From NCBI RefSeq assembly GCF_018449655.1, contig NZ_JAAVUX010000002.1:416529-480528 (forward strand): DNA of 64,000 bases, in the 5' to 3' direction. Below the pieces are notes generated by a model. That model was not told where the DNA came from. It saw nothing but the letters and a program-made list of their open reading frames with translations, and ran no database searches. Positions 55,927-64,000 of this stretch are shown in pieces; position 1 is the stretch's first letter; the number at the start of each line of letters is the position of its first letter. Position numbers and translations under genes: made by a program. The DNA is from Pseudomonas sp. dw_358. Its GTDB lineage: Bacteria; Pseudomonadota; Gammaproteobacteria; Pseudomonadales; Pseudomonadaceae.

Positions 55927-56877
55927 TCAAATTCTTTTTATCAAGACAGCCAACGCCAGGCCCAGATTACCAAAGACCGTCTGGCGGTACAGCCGGCTTG
56001 AGGCGATTAGAAACACCCTGGGTAATAAGGATGCCTGCCGGGCGCGATCAAACCGTTCCAGGACGTTTAGATTCATCGGTGTCAAATGATCTTGCACCCG
56101 CCTCAGCCCGCTGATATTGCGCTCGTTCCACTCGGAGAATGTACCGCCCAATAACCGTTGCAGTCGAAAGACTCGACTTCTCAGAGTGATGCCAGCACCG
56201 ATTATATTTTCGGCGTGCTGCCGATAATCCAATGTGGGGACTTTGTCGTAATGGACCTTGCCGCCACACCCAGTGATGAGCAAGTAAGCCCACCAATCAT
56301 GGCAGACCAGCGGCATATCACTGGGCGTCAGGGCGAGTACGCGGCAGCCCCCGGCATTGATCACCATGGTGTTGCCGCCGGCAATGTTCTGGGTCAGGGC
56401 ATTTTTGAATGTGGGAGGCTTGTTGAACAGAGGAGAAAAGCCGCTTTCCTTACCCGCCTCATCCACCACGCGGGTACGACCGCAATAAAGCGCTGGGACT
56501 TCATCAGGCTGCAGGGTGAGCCAATCTGCCGCCCGTTCCAGCTTTTCGGCGTGCCATCGATCGTCCTGATCGCAGAAGGCGTAGAACCGGTGATGCCCGC
56601 TGGCCCTGCCTAGAACCGAAAGAAAATTTTTGGAGAAGCCCTGTCTGGGCCCTTTAAAAATCTTGAGGCGGTCATGGCCCCACGCTGCCTGATAATTTGA
56701 AAGGATGGCAAGCGTGCCATCGGTCGAGCCATCGTCTGAGGCGTAGACAACCCAATCTCCGCAGGTCTGTGCCGAAATTGAGTCCAGCTGTTCAGCCAAA
56801 TAGCGGCCGCCATTGAATGTGCAGAGTAAAACCGCGACACAGGGCGTCGTACTCGAGTCCTTGATCGGCATCGTCAT
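55927..56877 (-). CDS. glycosyltransferase family 2
   Basis: The 316-residue enzyme has VAVLLCTFNGGRYLAEQLDSI, YASDDGSTDGT and FCDQDDRWH, the GT-A nucleotide and metal motifs of rhamnosyl- or galactosyltransferases with DQDD. No membrane helices. It lies upstream of wzm with a gap of 127 bases and downstream of the wbpV-like gene. Acceptor and donor cannot be named. Confidence 0.88.
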   Translation of the reverse strand: MTMPIKDSSTTPCVAVLLCTFNGGRYLAEQLDSISAQTCGDWVVYASDDGSTDGTLAILSNYQAAWGHDRLKIFKGPRQGFSKNFLSVLGRASGHHRFYAFCDQDDRWHAEKLERAADWLTLQPDEVPALYCGRTRVVDEAGKESGFSPLFNKPPTFKNALTQNIAGGNTMVINAGGCRVLALTPSDMPLVCHDWWAYLLITGCGGKVHYDKVPTLDYRQHAENIIGAGITLRSRVFRLQRLLGGTFSEWNERNISGLRRVQDHLTPMNLNVLERFDRARQASLLPRVFLIASSRLYRQTVFGNLGLALAVLIKRI

Positions 56878-57023
56878 TATGACTGAGCTCGGCTGTCAAC
56901 AGACAAATTGAAGATCCTTTCAATGGCAATCAAACAGACCTACCTAATTAGCAGAAGCGATAGAGTCTAACGTTTTTAATAGCAAAGCTACAGCATCGTA
57001 TCATTTCGGACAGGCATCGGAAT

Positions 57024-58004
57024 TCAGGTAAAATCAGGCTTCCTGATACGTTGCTTCCTGGCCCGGGCTGTCCGGCGTAGACCCTCCTTGAGGGATACCA
57101 TCGGCGCCCAGCCGAGTACCTCTCGCGTTTCCCGGATATCGACCTGCAGCGACCCGCACAGCCTTTGTCCAACCTTACCCCGCCCTATCAACATCGTGGC
57201 TGCCTTGAGCAGCCCCATAGGTACAGGGAGCAACACGGTCTTGGAACCCAGAGCTTTGGCGAGAACGCGGAGCAGCCTCGTGGTCGAGATATCTTCACCG
57301 TCGCTCACCAGAAAAACTCGACCAGCGGCCAGCGGGTGGTGGATGCAGGTCACTATGAGATCCACCAGGTTGTCGAGACCTACCAGGCTGCGCCGATTGT
57401 CAACCGCGCCCAGAGGTAACGGCCAACCGCGGATCAGCCACGCCAGCATGCTTTCGAAGTTAGCCTTCACCCCTGGCCCGTAAACCAGCGGCGGCCTGAC
57501 GATAACGATGTCCATAGAAGTTCGCCCGGCCAGCTCCCTCAGGCCTGTTTCGGCCTCTAGCTTGGACAGACCATAGGCATCCTCCGGCGCAGGCACATCA
57601 CGCGCAGCAAAAGCTGTGCCGTTCTGTGTTTGCTCACCGTTGACCTTGATCGAACTGACAAATATGAAGCGCCGCACCCCGGAATGTGCAGCATGCCGAG
57701 CCAGAGCCAGCGTTCCCTCGACATTGCTTTGACGGAAAGCTGCCAGAGCCGATTGCGGATCCTCGGCAGCCATCACATGAACTCGCGCAGCAGCATGTAT
57801 TACGGTGTCGATGTCGTCGAGCATGGGTAGCGACAAGGGGGTGTCGAGGTCATATTGCCGGCTCTGCACAGATGAAATTACAGACTGGACCGAGCGTATT
57901 CCTGCCACCGGCTCATCAACAGCATCTTCCACCAGTCGCGCAACAATTGCCCCGCCCACAAAACCACTGGCACCCGTGACGAACACCTTGGACATACCCG
58001 TCAT
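57024..58004 (-). CDS. UDP-sugar 4-epimerase/reductase, WbpV-like
   Basis: The 326-residue extended SDR has the cofactor loop VTGASGFVGG, VSSIKVNGE, and YGLSK as catalytic Tyr-x3-Lys. It resembles WbpV and WbiG proteins, which act on the 4-keto product of WbpM to give UDP-QuiNAc or FucNAc, and so supplies WbpL. The ATG at 58004 overlaps the rmlD stop (ATGA); an ATG three codons later is equally possible. Confidence 0.82.
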   Translation of the reverse strand: MTGMSKVFVTGASGFVGGAIVARLVEDAVDEPVAGIRSVQSVISSVQSRQYDLDTPLSLPMLDDIDTVIHAAARVHVMAAEDPQSALAAFRQSNVEGTLALARHAAHSGVRRFIFVSSIKVNGEQTQNGTAFAARDVPAPEDAYGLSKLEAETGLRELAGRTSMDIVIVRPPLVYGPGVKANFESMLAWLIRGWPLPLGAVDNRRSLVGLDNLVDLIVTCIHHPLAAGRVFLVSDGEDISTTRLLRVLAKALGSKTVLLPVPMGLLKAATMLIGRGKVGQRLCGSLQVDIRETREVLGWAPMVSLKEGLRRTARARKQRIRKPDFT

Positions 58005-58897
58005 TGCCCAAGCAGCTCCCTGAGCGTGTTCTCGACACTGAGCTGCCAATGAGGGAGGTACAGCGAAAATTCCGAGGTCAACTTGTGCGTGCTCATGCGG
58101 GAGTTCAAAGGGCGGACCGTAATCGATGGGTACTCTGTACTGGCAACCCCGTTGAGGCTATGGGCTTTCAAGCGCGCACCATGATGCTGCGCACGGTCGA
58201 TCAAGAATTTCGCGTATTCATACCATGATGTTTCACCGGCATTGCAGACGTGATAAAGGCCGCCCACCGCACCGTCACGGTGCACAGCAGGGATCAATTG
58301 AGCCGCGACATCTGCGAGGAGCGCTGCTCCCGTGGGAGCCCCGACCTGATCGTTGATGACATTCAGCGAATCTCGCTCAGCCGCCAGACGCAGGATAGTT
58401 TTGGCAAAATTACTGCGCCGAGCACTGTAAACCCAACTGGTACGCAGTATCAGATGGCGGCATCCCGACAGTTGGATGGCCTGCTCCCCCCCCAACTTGC
58501 TCATCCCATAATGATTGAGCGGTTCTGCCACATCTGTCTCCGTCCATGGCCGATTGTTCGTGCCATTGAAGACATAGTCCGTTGAGTAATGAACCAGCAA
58601 GGCTCCCTGACGCTCTGCCTCCTGAGCCATAACGCCCACCGCCAAGGTATTGATCAACGTTGCTTCGTGGCGCTGGGTCTCTGCGCTATCCACCTGTGTA
58701 AAAGCGGCTGCATTGACGATGACATCTGGCATGACAAGGCGCAGCGTAGTCCTCAAGGCATCAAGCCGAGAAATATCGCCACTCAAACCGCCCGCAGCTG
58801 TATGACGGTCCAGCGCAATGACCTCGCCCAACGGCGCCAGCGCTCTCTGGAGTTCCCAGCCGATCTGACCGTCTTTGCCCAACAAAAGAATTTTCAT
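58001..58897 (-). CDS. rmlD: dTDP-4-dehydrorhamnose reductase
   Basis: The 298-residue protein matches RmlD/RfbD: MKILLLGKDGQIGWELQRALAPLGEV start, STDYVFNGT and the YGMSK active site. It makes dTDP-L-rhamnose from the 4-keto intermediate. The partner genes rmlA, rmlB and rmlC are not in the window and must be elsewhere. The RBS before ATG 58897 is weak; upstream extension is possible but does not match the family. It supports rhamnose in the O-antigen. Confidence 0.9.
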   Translation of the reverse strand: MKILLLGKDGQIGWELQRALAPLGEVIALDRHTAAGGLSGDISRLDALRTTLRLVMPDVIVNAAAFTQVDSAETQRHEATLINTLAVGVMAQEAERQGALLVHYSTDYVFNGTNNRPWTETDVAEPLNHYGMSKLGGEQAIQLSGCRHLILRTSWVYSARRSNFAKTILRLAAERDSLNVINDQVGAPTGAALLADVAAQLIPAVHRDGAVGGLYHVCNAGETSWYEYAKFLIDRAQHHGARLKAHSLNGVASTEYPSITVRPLNSRMSTHKLTSEFSLYLPHWQLSVENTLRELLGQ

Positions 58898-59088
58898 GGT
58901 TGAATGCGCATCGCCTGATTCCGCCCTTGTCATGTACCACGTCCTTATCCGCCGACCACTCTTGAATCCGCAGCCTGCATGCAAAATCCAGCTATTGATT
59001 TTCACCCACCTCGACAGCCGAGTCCAGCCACGCAATTGTAACCGGTGACCCCACGCAAGCGGTGAATGGCAGGCTTGCGCCATGGCAA

Positions 59089-60003
59089 CTATCGAAACGA
59101 AATCGCCGAGATGAGGCAAACCAGCGCGAACAGAAGCTGGTCGCGTCGGCGGCGGCGGCAGGCAGGCGCTCTCAATGCCAGATACAACAGGTAGCGCCTG
59201 CTAAATGACAGATAGCGATAGAACGCCGGGGTGTGCGGCGCCGCTGTCAGGCGGGAGATCAACTGAACCTGGGTGAACCAGAGACCTGATCCGATATCTG
59301 CCCACCGTTTGCGCAGCGATTTGACACTGGTGTTGGCACCCAGTTGGTTACTGGGATGCTGCCGGTACTCCATGGACGGTTCGGGATCGATATACCAGCG
59401 CAGGCCGCGACTCCGCACCCAGGAATAGATAAACCAGTCGTGAAAATTGACATCCCATAACGGCTTGAATACCTCACGCACATGGTCCTGCAGCGGCTGG
59501 GCGGTCGCGGTCGGCAGCACGTAGGTACAGCCAGGCCCCCCCGCCTCGAAAAGGTAGTCATATTTCACCTGAGGCTGGGACTTCTCGAGCACCAGCCGTC
59601 GCCCATCGGGCCAGAAGGCCATGACATTGCTGGAGTAACCTGCGTCTCCCGTCTGTGAGAGGTGCGCCACGGCTCGCGCCAACTTATCCGAATGCCAGAT
59701 GTCGTCTTGGTCTGCCAGCGCGACAAAGTCGACCTGCGCCAGGTCGACTTGAGAGATCAGGTAAAAGAAGTTTCGGGCGGCACAACCAAAAGGGCCACCA
59801 AAGGGCAATACCTTTGTATTGGGGTGCTCGCTGGCATAACGTGCGCAAAGCTCAACGGTGTCATCAGTACACCTGTCTACGCTAATCCAAAGCTGCACAC
59901 AGACACCTTGCTGCTGTTGGATGGACGCCAGTTGCTCGCCGAGCCATTCAGCGCCATTGTACGCCGCCACCAAAACAGCAACCCTAGGTATTCCAGCAAT
60001 CAA
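59089..60003 (-). CDS. glycosyltransferase family 2
   Basis: The 304-residue enzyme has VAVLVAAYNGAEWLGEQLASI, the variant ISVDRCTDDT in place of DDGS, and LADQDDIWH as metal site. The C-terminus is basic (CRRRRRDQ) and hydrophobic (LLFALVCLISAISF), perhaps a membrane contact. The start appears to be a TTG at 60003 with ACGGG about 8 bases upstream, unusual for this locus. It probably adds rhamnose or a related sugar. Confidence 0.82.
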   Translation of the reverse strand: MIAGIPRVAVLVAAYNGAEWLGEQLASIQQQQGVCVQLWISVDRCTDDTVELCARYASEHPNTKVLPFGGPFGCAARNFFYLISQVDLAQVDFVALADQDDIWHSDKLARAVAHLSQTGDAGYSSNVMAFWPDGRRLVLEKSQPQVKYDYLFEAGGPGCTYVLPTATAQPLQDHVREVFKPLWDVNFHDWFIYSWVRSRGLRWYIDPEPSMEYRQHPSNQLGANTSVKSLRKRWADIGSGLWFTQVQLISRLTAAPHTPAFYRYLSFSRRYLLYLALRAPACRRRRRDQLLFALVCLISAISFR

Positions 60004-60065
60004 AACATAGCCCGTTGATATGCAGCATTAGTCGGTGAACTCAAGAGTGGGTGAATCGCCCTTCA

Positions 60066-60108
60066 GGAATGGCACAGCAACGTATCGATACAACGGCTGT
60101 GCCTTTCC
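60066..60108. terminator. long hairpin after the phosphomannomutase gene
   Basis: An 8-bp stem GGCACAGC/GCTGTGCC at 60071-60103, extended by imperfect AGGAA/TTCCT pairing, lies 9 bases past the phosphomannomutase stop. No T tract follows, so it may attenuate rather than fully stop transcription into the glycosyltransferase genes. Confidence 0.4.
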
Positions 60109-60116
60109 TGGGTGGG

Positions 60117-61478
60117 TCAGCCCTTGATCAGTGCTTCGATTTCCGCCACCCGCTCCGCCACCAGCGCCTCACTTCCACGGCTTTCTACGTTCAACCGCAG
60201 CAACGGCTCAGTATTCGACCCGCGCAAGCTAAACCGCCACTCAGCAAACTCAACGCTGATCCCATCCGTCCGATCCACATGCGGATTCTGCGGCGTATAG
60301 AAAGCCATGATCTTCTCGATCTTGCCCTTCACGTCGTCAACCTCGTAGTTGATCTCACCGCTGCAAGGGAACTTGCCGATGCGCTCATCCACCAACTGCG
60401 CCAATGACTTGCCGCTGACGCTCATCAACTCCACAACCAGCAACCACGGAATGTTGCCACTGTCGCAGTAGGCAAAATCACGGAAGTAGTGGTGCGCACT
60501 CATCTCGCCGCCGTACAGGGCATCTTCCAGGCGCATGCGCTCCTTGATGAACGCGTGGCCGGTCTTGCTCTGGATGGCGACACCGCCAGCGGCTTCCACT
60601 TGCTCGATGGTGTTCCAGGTCAGGCGCGGATCGTGGATGATCTTGCTGCCTGGCTTTTTGATCAACAGCATTTCCGCCAATAGGCCGACCAGGTAGTAAC
60701 CTTCGATAAAGCGGCCTTTTTCGTCAAAGAAGAAGCAGCGGTCGAAGTCACCGTCCCATGCCAGGCCCAGATCGCAGTTATGTTCCAGCAATGCGTGGCG
60801 GGTCAGCTCACGGTTTTCCGGCAGCAGGGGATTGGGCACACCGTTGGGGAAGTTGCCATCAGGTTCGCCGTTGATGATGACCAGCTCAAGAGGCAGTTTT
60901 TCCGCCAAAAGCTTGAGGGTCGGACCGACTGCGCCGTTGCCCGGATCACACAGCACTTTGAGCGGCTTGAGGGATTTGACGTCGATGTAGGTCAACAAAT
61001 GGTCGATGTAGGCGGACTTGTCATAAGCCTCGCGCACTTTGCCGGGAGTAGCGGCCTTCTCGTCGAAGTTGCCTTCTTCCACACGCGTGCGAACGGCGCC
61101 AAGACCAGTATCACCGCTGATGGGGCGAGATTGCTCGCGCACCAGCTTCATGCCGTTGTAACCCTTGGGGTTGTGACTGGCAGTGATCATGATGCCGCCA
61201 TCCGCCTTGAGGTGGCTGGTGGCGAAGTAGACTTCTTCAGTGCCGCACAGACCAAGGTCAAGGACGTCGGCACCGGCTTCGGTCAGGCCTTTGATCAGAG
61301 CCAAGGCCAGGCCCGGGCTCTCCAGGCGCATGTCGCGACCGACAACGTAGGCTTTGCCGTGCAGTTCGGAGACAAGGGCGCGACCGATGCGGTAGGCGAT
61401 GTCGTCGTTTAGATCAGCAGGTACCTGGCCACGGATGTCATAAGCCTTGAAGCAGCGTGTCTGAATAGGTGGGTACAT
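60117..61478 (-). CDS. phosphomannomutase/phosphoglucomutase
   Basis: The 453-residue alpha-phosphohexomutase has all four active-site loops: phosphoserine in TASHNPKGYNG, metal-binding DGDFDRC, sugar-binding GEMSAHHYF and phosphate-binding RGSNTEPLLR. It interconverts mannose- or glucose-6-phosphate and the 1-phosphate (ManB/CpsG/RfbK group; related to AlgC). It feeds nucleotide-sugar synthesis and is the first gene of the leftward O-antigen set. No GDP-mannose pyrophosphorylase gene is adjacent. ATG at 61478 is chosen by family N-terminus. Confidence 0.9.
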   Translation of the reverse strand: MYPPIQTRCFKAYDIRGQVPADLNDDIAYRIGRALVSELHGKAYVVGRDMRLESPGLALALIKGLTEAGADVLDLGLCGTEEVYFATSHLKADGGIMITASHNPKGYNGMKLVREQSRPISGDTGLGAVRTRVEEGNFDEKAATPGKVREAYDKSAYIDHLLTYIDVKSLKPLKVLCDPGNGAVGPTLKLLAEKLPLELVIINGEPDGNFPNGVPNPLLPENRELTRHALLEHNCDLGLAWDGDFDRCFFFDEKGRFIEGYYLVGLLAEMLLIKKPGSKIIHDPRLTWNTIEQVEAAGGVAIQSKTGHAFIKERMRLEDALYGGEMSAHHYFRDFAYCDSGNIPWLLVVELMSVSGKSLAQLVDERIGKFPCSGEINYEVDDVKGKIEKIMAFYTPQNPHVDRTDGISVEFAEWRFSLRGSNTEPLLRLNVESRGSEALVAERVAEIEALIKG

Positions 61479-61687
61479 GGCGCTCACTCGCTGAATTGTC
61501 TGGACGTATAGTTTATGCAACGTCAATTGACAGGGCTGCTACCGCTTTGTTTCTGCAGCGGTCGATATTTCCTTGCAACCCGCATTCTGACCCAGCCTGA
61601 GACCCTGGAAAAGCCCGAAAATGTTTAATTCATGGGGTATGCCGTATCTGGCTGGCTCGGGGGGGAGTCGGCCGCCCCCTTGTTTAA

Positions 61688-61993
61688 TCAAGATGCCGTA
61701 GGTGCCGGCGTGACCACGGGCTTGGCTGACTTGGCGGCAGCGACTCGCTGGGCCTCGGCGCGCGTCAGACGCGAGCGACGGCGCAGGAAACGTTTGAGGC
61801 TGAACAGCAACGGGCCGATCAGCATGCCCAGCAACAGCCCACAGAGTACGAATACTGATACCGGGATGGCCGGCGACGACCAGGTCAGGAAATTCAACAC
61901 CACGTCCTGCTGATTCTGCAGAACGAACACCAGGCAGGTAATCCCCACCACCAGCAATACAACGATCAATACCAGCTTTCTTAGCTTGCCCAA
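61688..61993 (-). CDS. lapA: LapA family (DUF1049) membrane protein
   Basis: The 101-residue protein has two membrane helices (LVLIVVLLVVGITCLVFVL and PVSVFVLCGLLLGMLIGPLL) and a basic cytoplasmic tail with a coiled-coil look (RRRSRLTRAEAQRV). This is the LapA (DUF1049, YciS) pattern. In E. coli LapA works with LapB to control LpxC turnover and LPS assembly; the role here is inferred. It lies 21 bases after ihfB and marks the edge of the O-antigen locus in Pseudomonas. Confidence 0.83.
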   Translation of the reverse strand: MGKLRKLVLIVVLLVVGITCLVFVLQNQQDVVLNFLTWSSPAIPVSVFVLCGLLLGMLIGPLLFSLKRFLRRRSRLTRAEAQRVAAAKSAKPVVTPAPTAS

Positions 61994-62014
61994 CTGAATG
62001 CTCCTTATGCGCCC

Positions 62015-62308
62015 TCAAGCATGCTCTTCATCCTCATTGACCCGGTCACGAAGCTCTTTGCCCGGCTTGAAATGAGGCACGAATTTACCGTCCAGGCTGA
62101 CCGATTGCCCTGTCTTGGGGTTACGGCCGACGCGCGGTGAACGGTAGTGCAAGGAAAAGCTGCCGAAGCCGCGGATCTCGATTCGATCACCGGTAGCGAG
62201 GCACTGGGACATTTGCTCAAGCATTGTCTTGATGGCCAGCTCGACATCCTTGGAAGAGAGTAGACCTTGATGGGTGACAATACGTTCGATCAGTTCCGAC
62301 TTCGTCAT
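62015..62308 (-). CDS. ihfB: integration host factor subunit beta
   Basis: The 97-residue protein is IhfB over its full length: [10 protein letters not shown] start, the [14 protein letters not shown] strand pair, and the DNA-inserting arm with [10 protein letters not shown]. It bends DNA as a heterodimer with IhfA. It is the landmark gene at the right edge of the Pseudomonas O-antigen locus. It is usually directly downstream of rpsA, but here a small lipoprotein gene, a RAYT and REP repeats lie upstream. Confidence 0.96.
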   Translation of the reverse strand: MTKSELIERIVTHQGLLSSKDVELAIKTMLEQMSQCLATGDRIEIRGFGSFSLHYRSPRVGRNPKTGQSVSLDGKFVPHFKPGKELRDRVNEDEEHA

Positions 62309-62483
62309 ATTTTTCCCTTCTTTATCAAGAAGCTAGGAAAGCACTCCGAAGGTTTTAGCATGACTTGGCGGATTTGAACAGCCCGCGTATTGACTTGTTT
62401 GGGCGGTGTAGGTTAGCGCAGCGGATTTGCACGCTTTTGCTGCACGAACAGGAACAAGGTCAGCGTGCATGCTTCAAAGTGGG

Positions 62484-62783
62484 TTACAACGGTGCCGCGT
62501 TGCAATGAACAACCAAAGTGCGGCTGTACATGCCGGGCGTCCAGCCCATGAAGCCATCTTCAGGCTCGGCGTCCTTCAGATCATCGGTTCTGGTCAGGAC
62601 TCGGTAACCATAAGGGCGGCAAACGTGTGTGGCCTTTTTCTCGCACTTCGCCCATGAGGAGCCAAGGCCCGAGCAACTGATCTGCAGGCTGTCCTGGCCG
62701 CGGACCTTGTGAACCTTGACCGGTGTGGTACAGGCGGCCAGCGTGGTCAGGAGCAGCAATAACGGGAAGTACTTGAAGGTCAT
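62484..62783 (-). CDS. small lipoprotein
   Basis: The 99-residue protein starts with a lipoprotein signal MTFKYFPLLLLLTTLAAC, with Cys18 as the acylation site. The mature part has further Cys residues (ISCSGLGSSWAKCEKKATHVCRPYGY) that may form disulfides in the periplasm. AAGGA lies 9 bases before the ATG. It sits between ihfB and the RAYT gene, and no known family is recognised. Confidence 0.75.
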   Translation of the reverse strand: MTFKYFPLLLLLTTLAACTTPVKVHKVRGQDSLQISCSGLGSSWAKCEKKATHVCRPYGYRVLTRTDDLKDAEPEDGFMGWTPGMYSRTLVVHCNAAPL

Positions 62784-63039
62784 CCGGTAACGATCCTTGG
62801 CGGGCTTGCTGCTGCTCGGTATGAGAGCGAAATCCAGAAAGCCTGGGGGAATGAAGACTTGATGATGCTTGGGGTTTGGCTGGACGGCAAGGGCCAATGA
62901 GTGTGACCCAATATGAATAGCTTGCGGGAAGTAGATGACAGAAGGGTTACGAACTCATGAATGGAAACAAGCTGGTCCCGCTTTAGGTTAGCAGCAAGGG
63001 TAGGCTGGATATGACTACCTTATGGACGAGGCAAAGGAT

Positions 63040-63498
63040 ATGCCGGGGGATTTGAAGAGCCATGGATTACGCAAGTTTCGCTGTTCCGAGGTGTCCAGGG
63101 TCTACTTGGTGACGGTAGTGACAAACTACAGGACGCGTTTGTTTGTCGATTGGATGGCTGGGAGACCGGTGGTCGAAGCATTTCGCGCGGCGGAGCACGA
63201 CGGCGAAGTACAGAGCCTGTGCTGGGTAGTCATGCCGGATCACATTCATTGGTTGATGACGTTACGGGCAGGATCATTATCCAGCGTGGTTGGCCGAATG
63301 AAGTCCCGCTCTACATTGTGGGTAAACAGACAGATGGGACATGAAGGACAGATTTGGCAGCGAGGGTTTCACGATCGGGCATTACGTAGAGAGGAAGATT
63401 TGCAGGCGGTGGCCCGGTATGTCGTGAATAACCCGGTTCGAGCCGGGTTGGTGAAAAGTGTCAGAGAGTATTCCCTGTGGGATGCGATTTGGGTGTGA
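63040..63498 (+). CDS. REP-associated tyrosine transposase (RAYT)
   Basis: The 152-residue protein is a complete Y1/IS200-like transposase of the RAYT type: N-terminal CSEVSRVYLVTVVTNYR, the metal-binding HxH in VVMPDHIHWLM (His68, His70), and the catalytic Tyr127 in AVARYVVNNPVRAGL. RAYTs are thought to mobilise REP pairs by single-strand nicking. GAGG lies 8 bases before the ATG at 63040. An array of REP pairs begins 33 bases after its stop, the expected arrangement. Confidence 0.9.
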   Translation: MPGDLKSHGLRKFRCSEVSRVYLVTVVTNYRTRLFVDWMAGRPVVEAFRAAEHDGEVQSLCWVVMPDHIHWLMTLRAGSLSSVVGRMKSRSTLWVNRQMGHEGQIWQRGFHDRALRREEDLQAVARYVVNNPVRAGLVKSVREYSLWDAIWV

Positions 63499-63530
63499 TG
63501 GTTGCTGACCTTCAAGCCCGCGCGAGGCCA

Positions 63531-64000
63531 TCGCGACCAAGGTCGGCTCCTACGCCACATGGGAGTGCACCCACCACTGGCGTAGGAGCAGAGCTTGCTC
63601 GCGAGGGCCGTGGCGCGTTGTGCCGGGCGGATCGCGGTGGATGCATCGCGACCAAGGTCGGCTCCTACGCCACATGGGAGTGCACCCACCACTGGCGTAG
63701 GAGCCGAGCTTGCTCGCGAGGGCCGTGGCGCGTTGTGCCGGGCGGATCGCGGTGGATGCATCGCGACCAAGGTCGGCTCCTACGCCGTTTGGGTGTGTAC
63801 CCACTGCCGGCGTAGGAGCCGAGCTTGCTCGCGAAGGCCGTGGCGCGGCGTGCCGGGCGGATCGCGGTGGATGCATCGCGACCAAGGTCGGCTCCTACGC
63901 CGTTTGGGTGTGTACCCACTGCCGGCGTAGGAGCAGAGCTTGCTCGCGAGGGCCGTGGCGCGTTGTGCCGGGCGGATCGCGGTGGATGCATCGCGACCAA
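63531..64000. repeat. tandem array of 115-bp REP-pair units, family 2
   Basis: The unit begins TCGCGACCAAGGTCGGCTCC at 63531, 63646, 63761, 63876 and 63991: four full 115-base units and the start of a fifth, so the array continues past the window end. Each unit holds two inverted REP cores (one with GGTCGGCTCCTACGCC, one with GGCGTAGGAGCNGAGCTTGC) and a spacer. Two unit variants occur, differing in the stretch between the REP cores (CACATGGGAGTG or CGTTTGGGTGTG). Open frames in it are by-products of the repeats. Confidence 0.92.

Noticed and set aside
63531..64000. Regular repeats resembling a CRISPR array
   Set aside because: The whole 115-base unit, including the 'spacer', is repeated and contains REP inverted cores; CRISPR spacers are unique. 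No cas genes are nearby.

Overview
The window is chromosomal DNA of a Pseudomonas, most likely of the P. fluorescens lineage. The support is high G+C coding usage, Pseudomonas-type gene sets (DUF3509, DUF2897, ComEA next to WbpM), REP/RAYT elements, and a gene order in the first 18 kb that, from memory, follows the P. aeruginosa block from the LTA-synthase-like gene through aroC and prmB to a folE gene. No rRNA, tRNA, phage or CRISPR was found.

Layout. (1) 0.3-3.5 kb: minus-strand operon for a circularly permuted ATP-grasp protein, an alpha-E protein and a transglutaminase-like protease. (2) 3.9-9.1 kb: small genes (RraB-like, PLDc_N membrane protein, ankyrin protein, DUF3509) around an LTA-synthase-like phosphoglycerol transferase. 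The DUF3509 gene has a good sigma-54 promoter. (3) 9.2-18.1 kb: aroC, an MFS transporter and a degenerate acireductone dioxygenase on the minus strand; then an esterase-like hydrolase, prmB, an isochorismatase-fold protein, an Smr endonuclease, folE and a glutaredoxin. (4) 18.1-29 kb: metabolic and regulatory genes (GST, MocR-like aminotransferase, MarR, BenE, chemoreceptor, SDR, CurA-like reductase, pyrF, TetR, FabF paralogue). REP elements of one family lie in several gaps here, together with a RAYT remnant cut off at a REP pair.

(5) 29.5-62.3 kb: the O-specific antigen locus, bounded by ihfB/lapA on the right and wbpM/comEA on the left. Most genes read leftward. It encodes a phosphomannomutase, RmlD, a WbpV-like epimerase, an ABC exporter (Wzm and Wzt with a C-terminal sugar-binding extension), glycosyltransferases including two giant related proteins, a gtr-like lipid-linked sugar-modification cassette with an embedded methyltransferase, and WbpL and WbpM. 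Three genes read against the flow: an O-antigen ligase, and a coupled pair of a stand-alone APS kinase (CysC) and a FAD/NAD(P)-binding protein.

The most interesting proposal is a dedicated O-antigen sulfation system. The 1326-residue protein downstream of Wzt starts with a PAPS-type sulfotransferase domain and continues as a coiled coil, a GT4 domain and an RgpF-like tail. The same locus carries a CysC that could make its PAPS donor. This is inferred from motifs and linkage only.

(6) 62.4-64 kb: a small lipoprotein gene, an intact RAYT transposase, and a head-to-tail array of a 115-bp REP-pair unit that runs off the window end.
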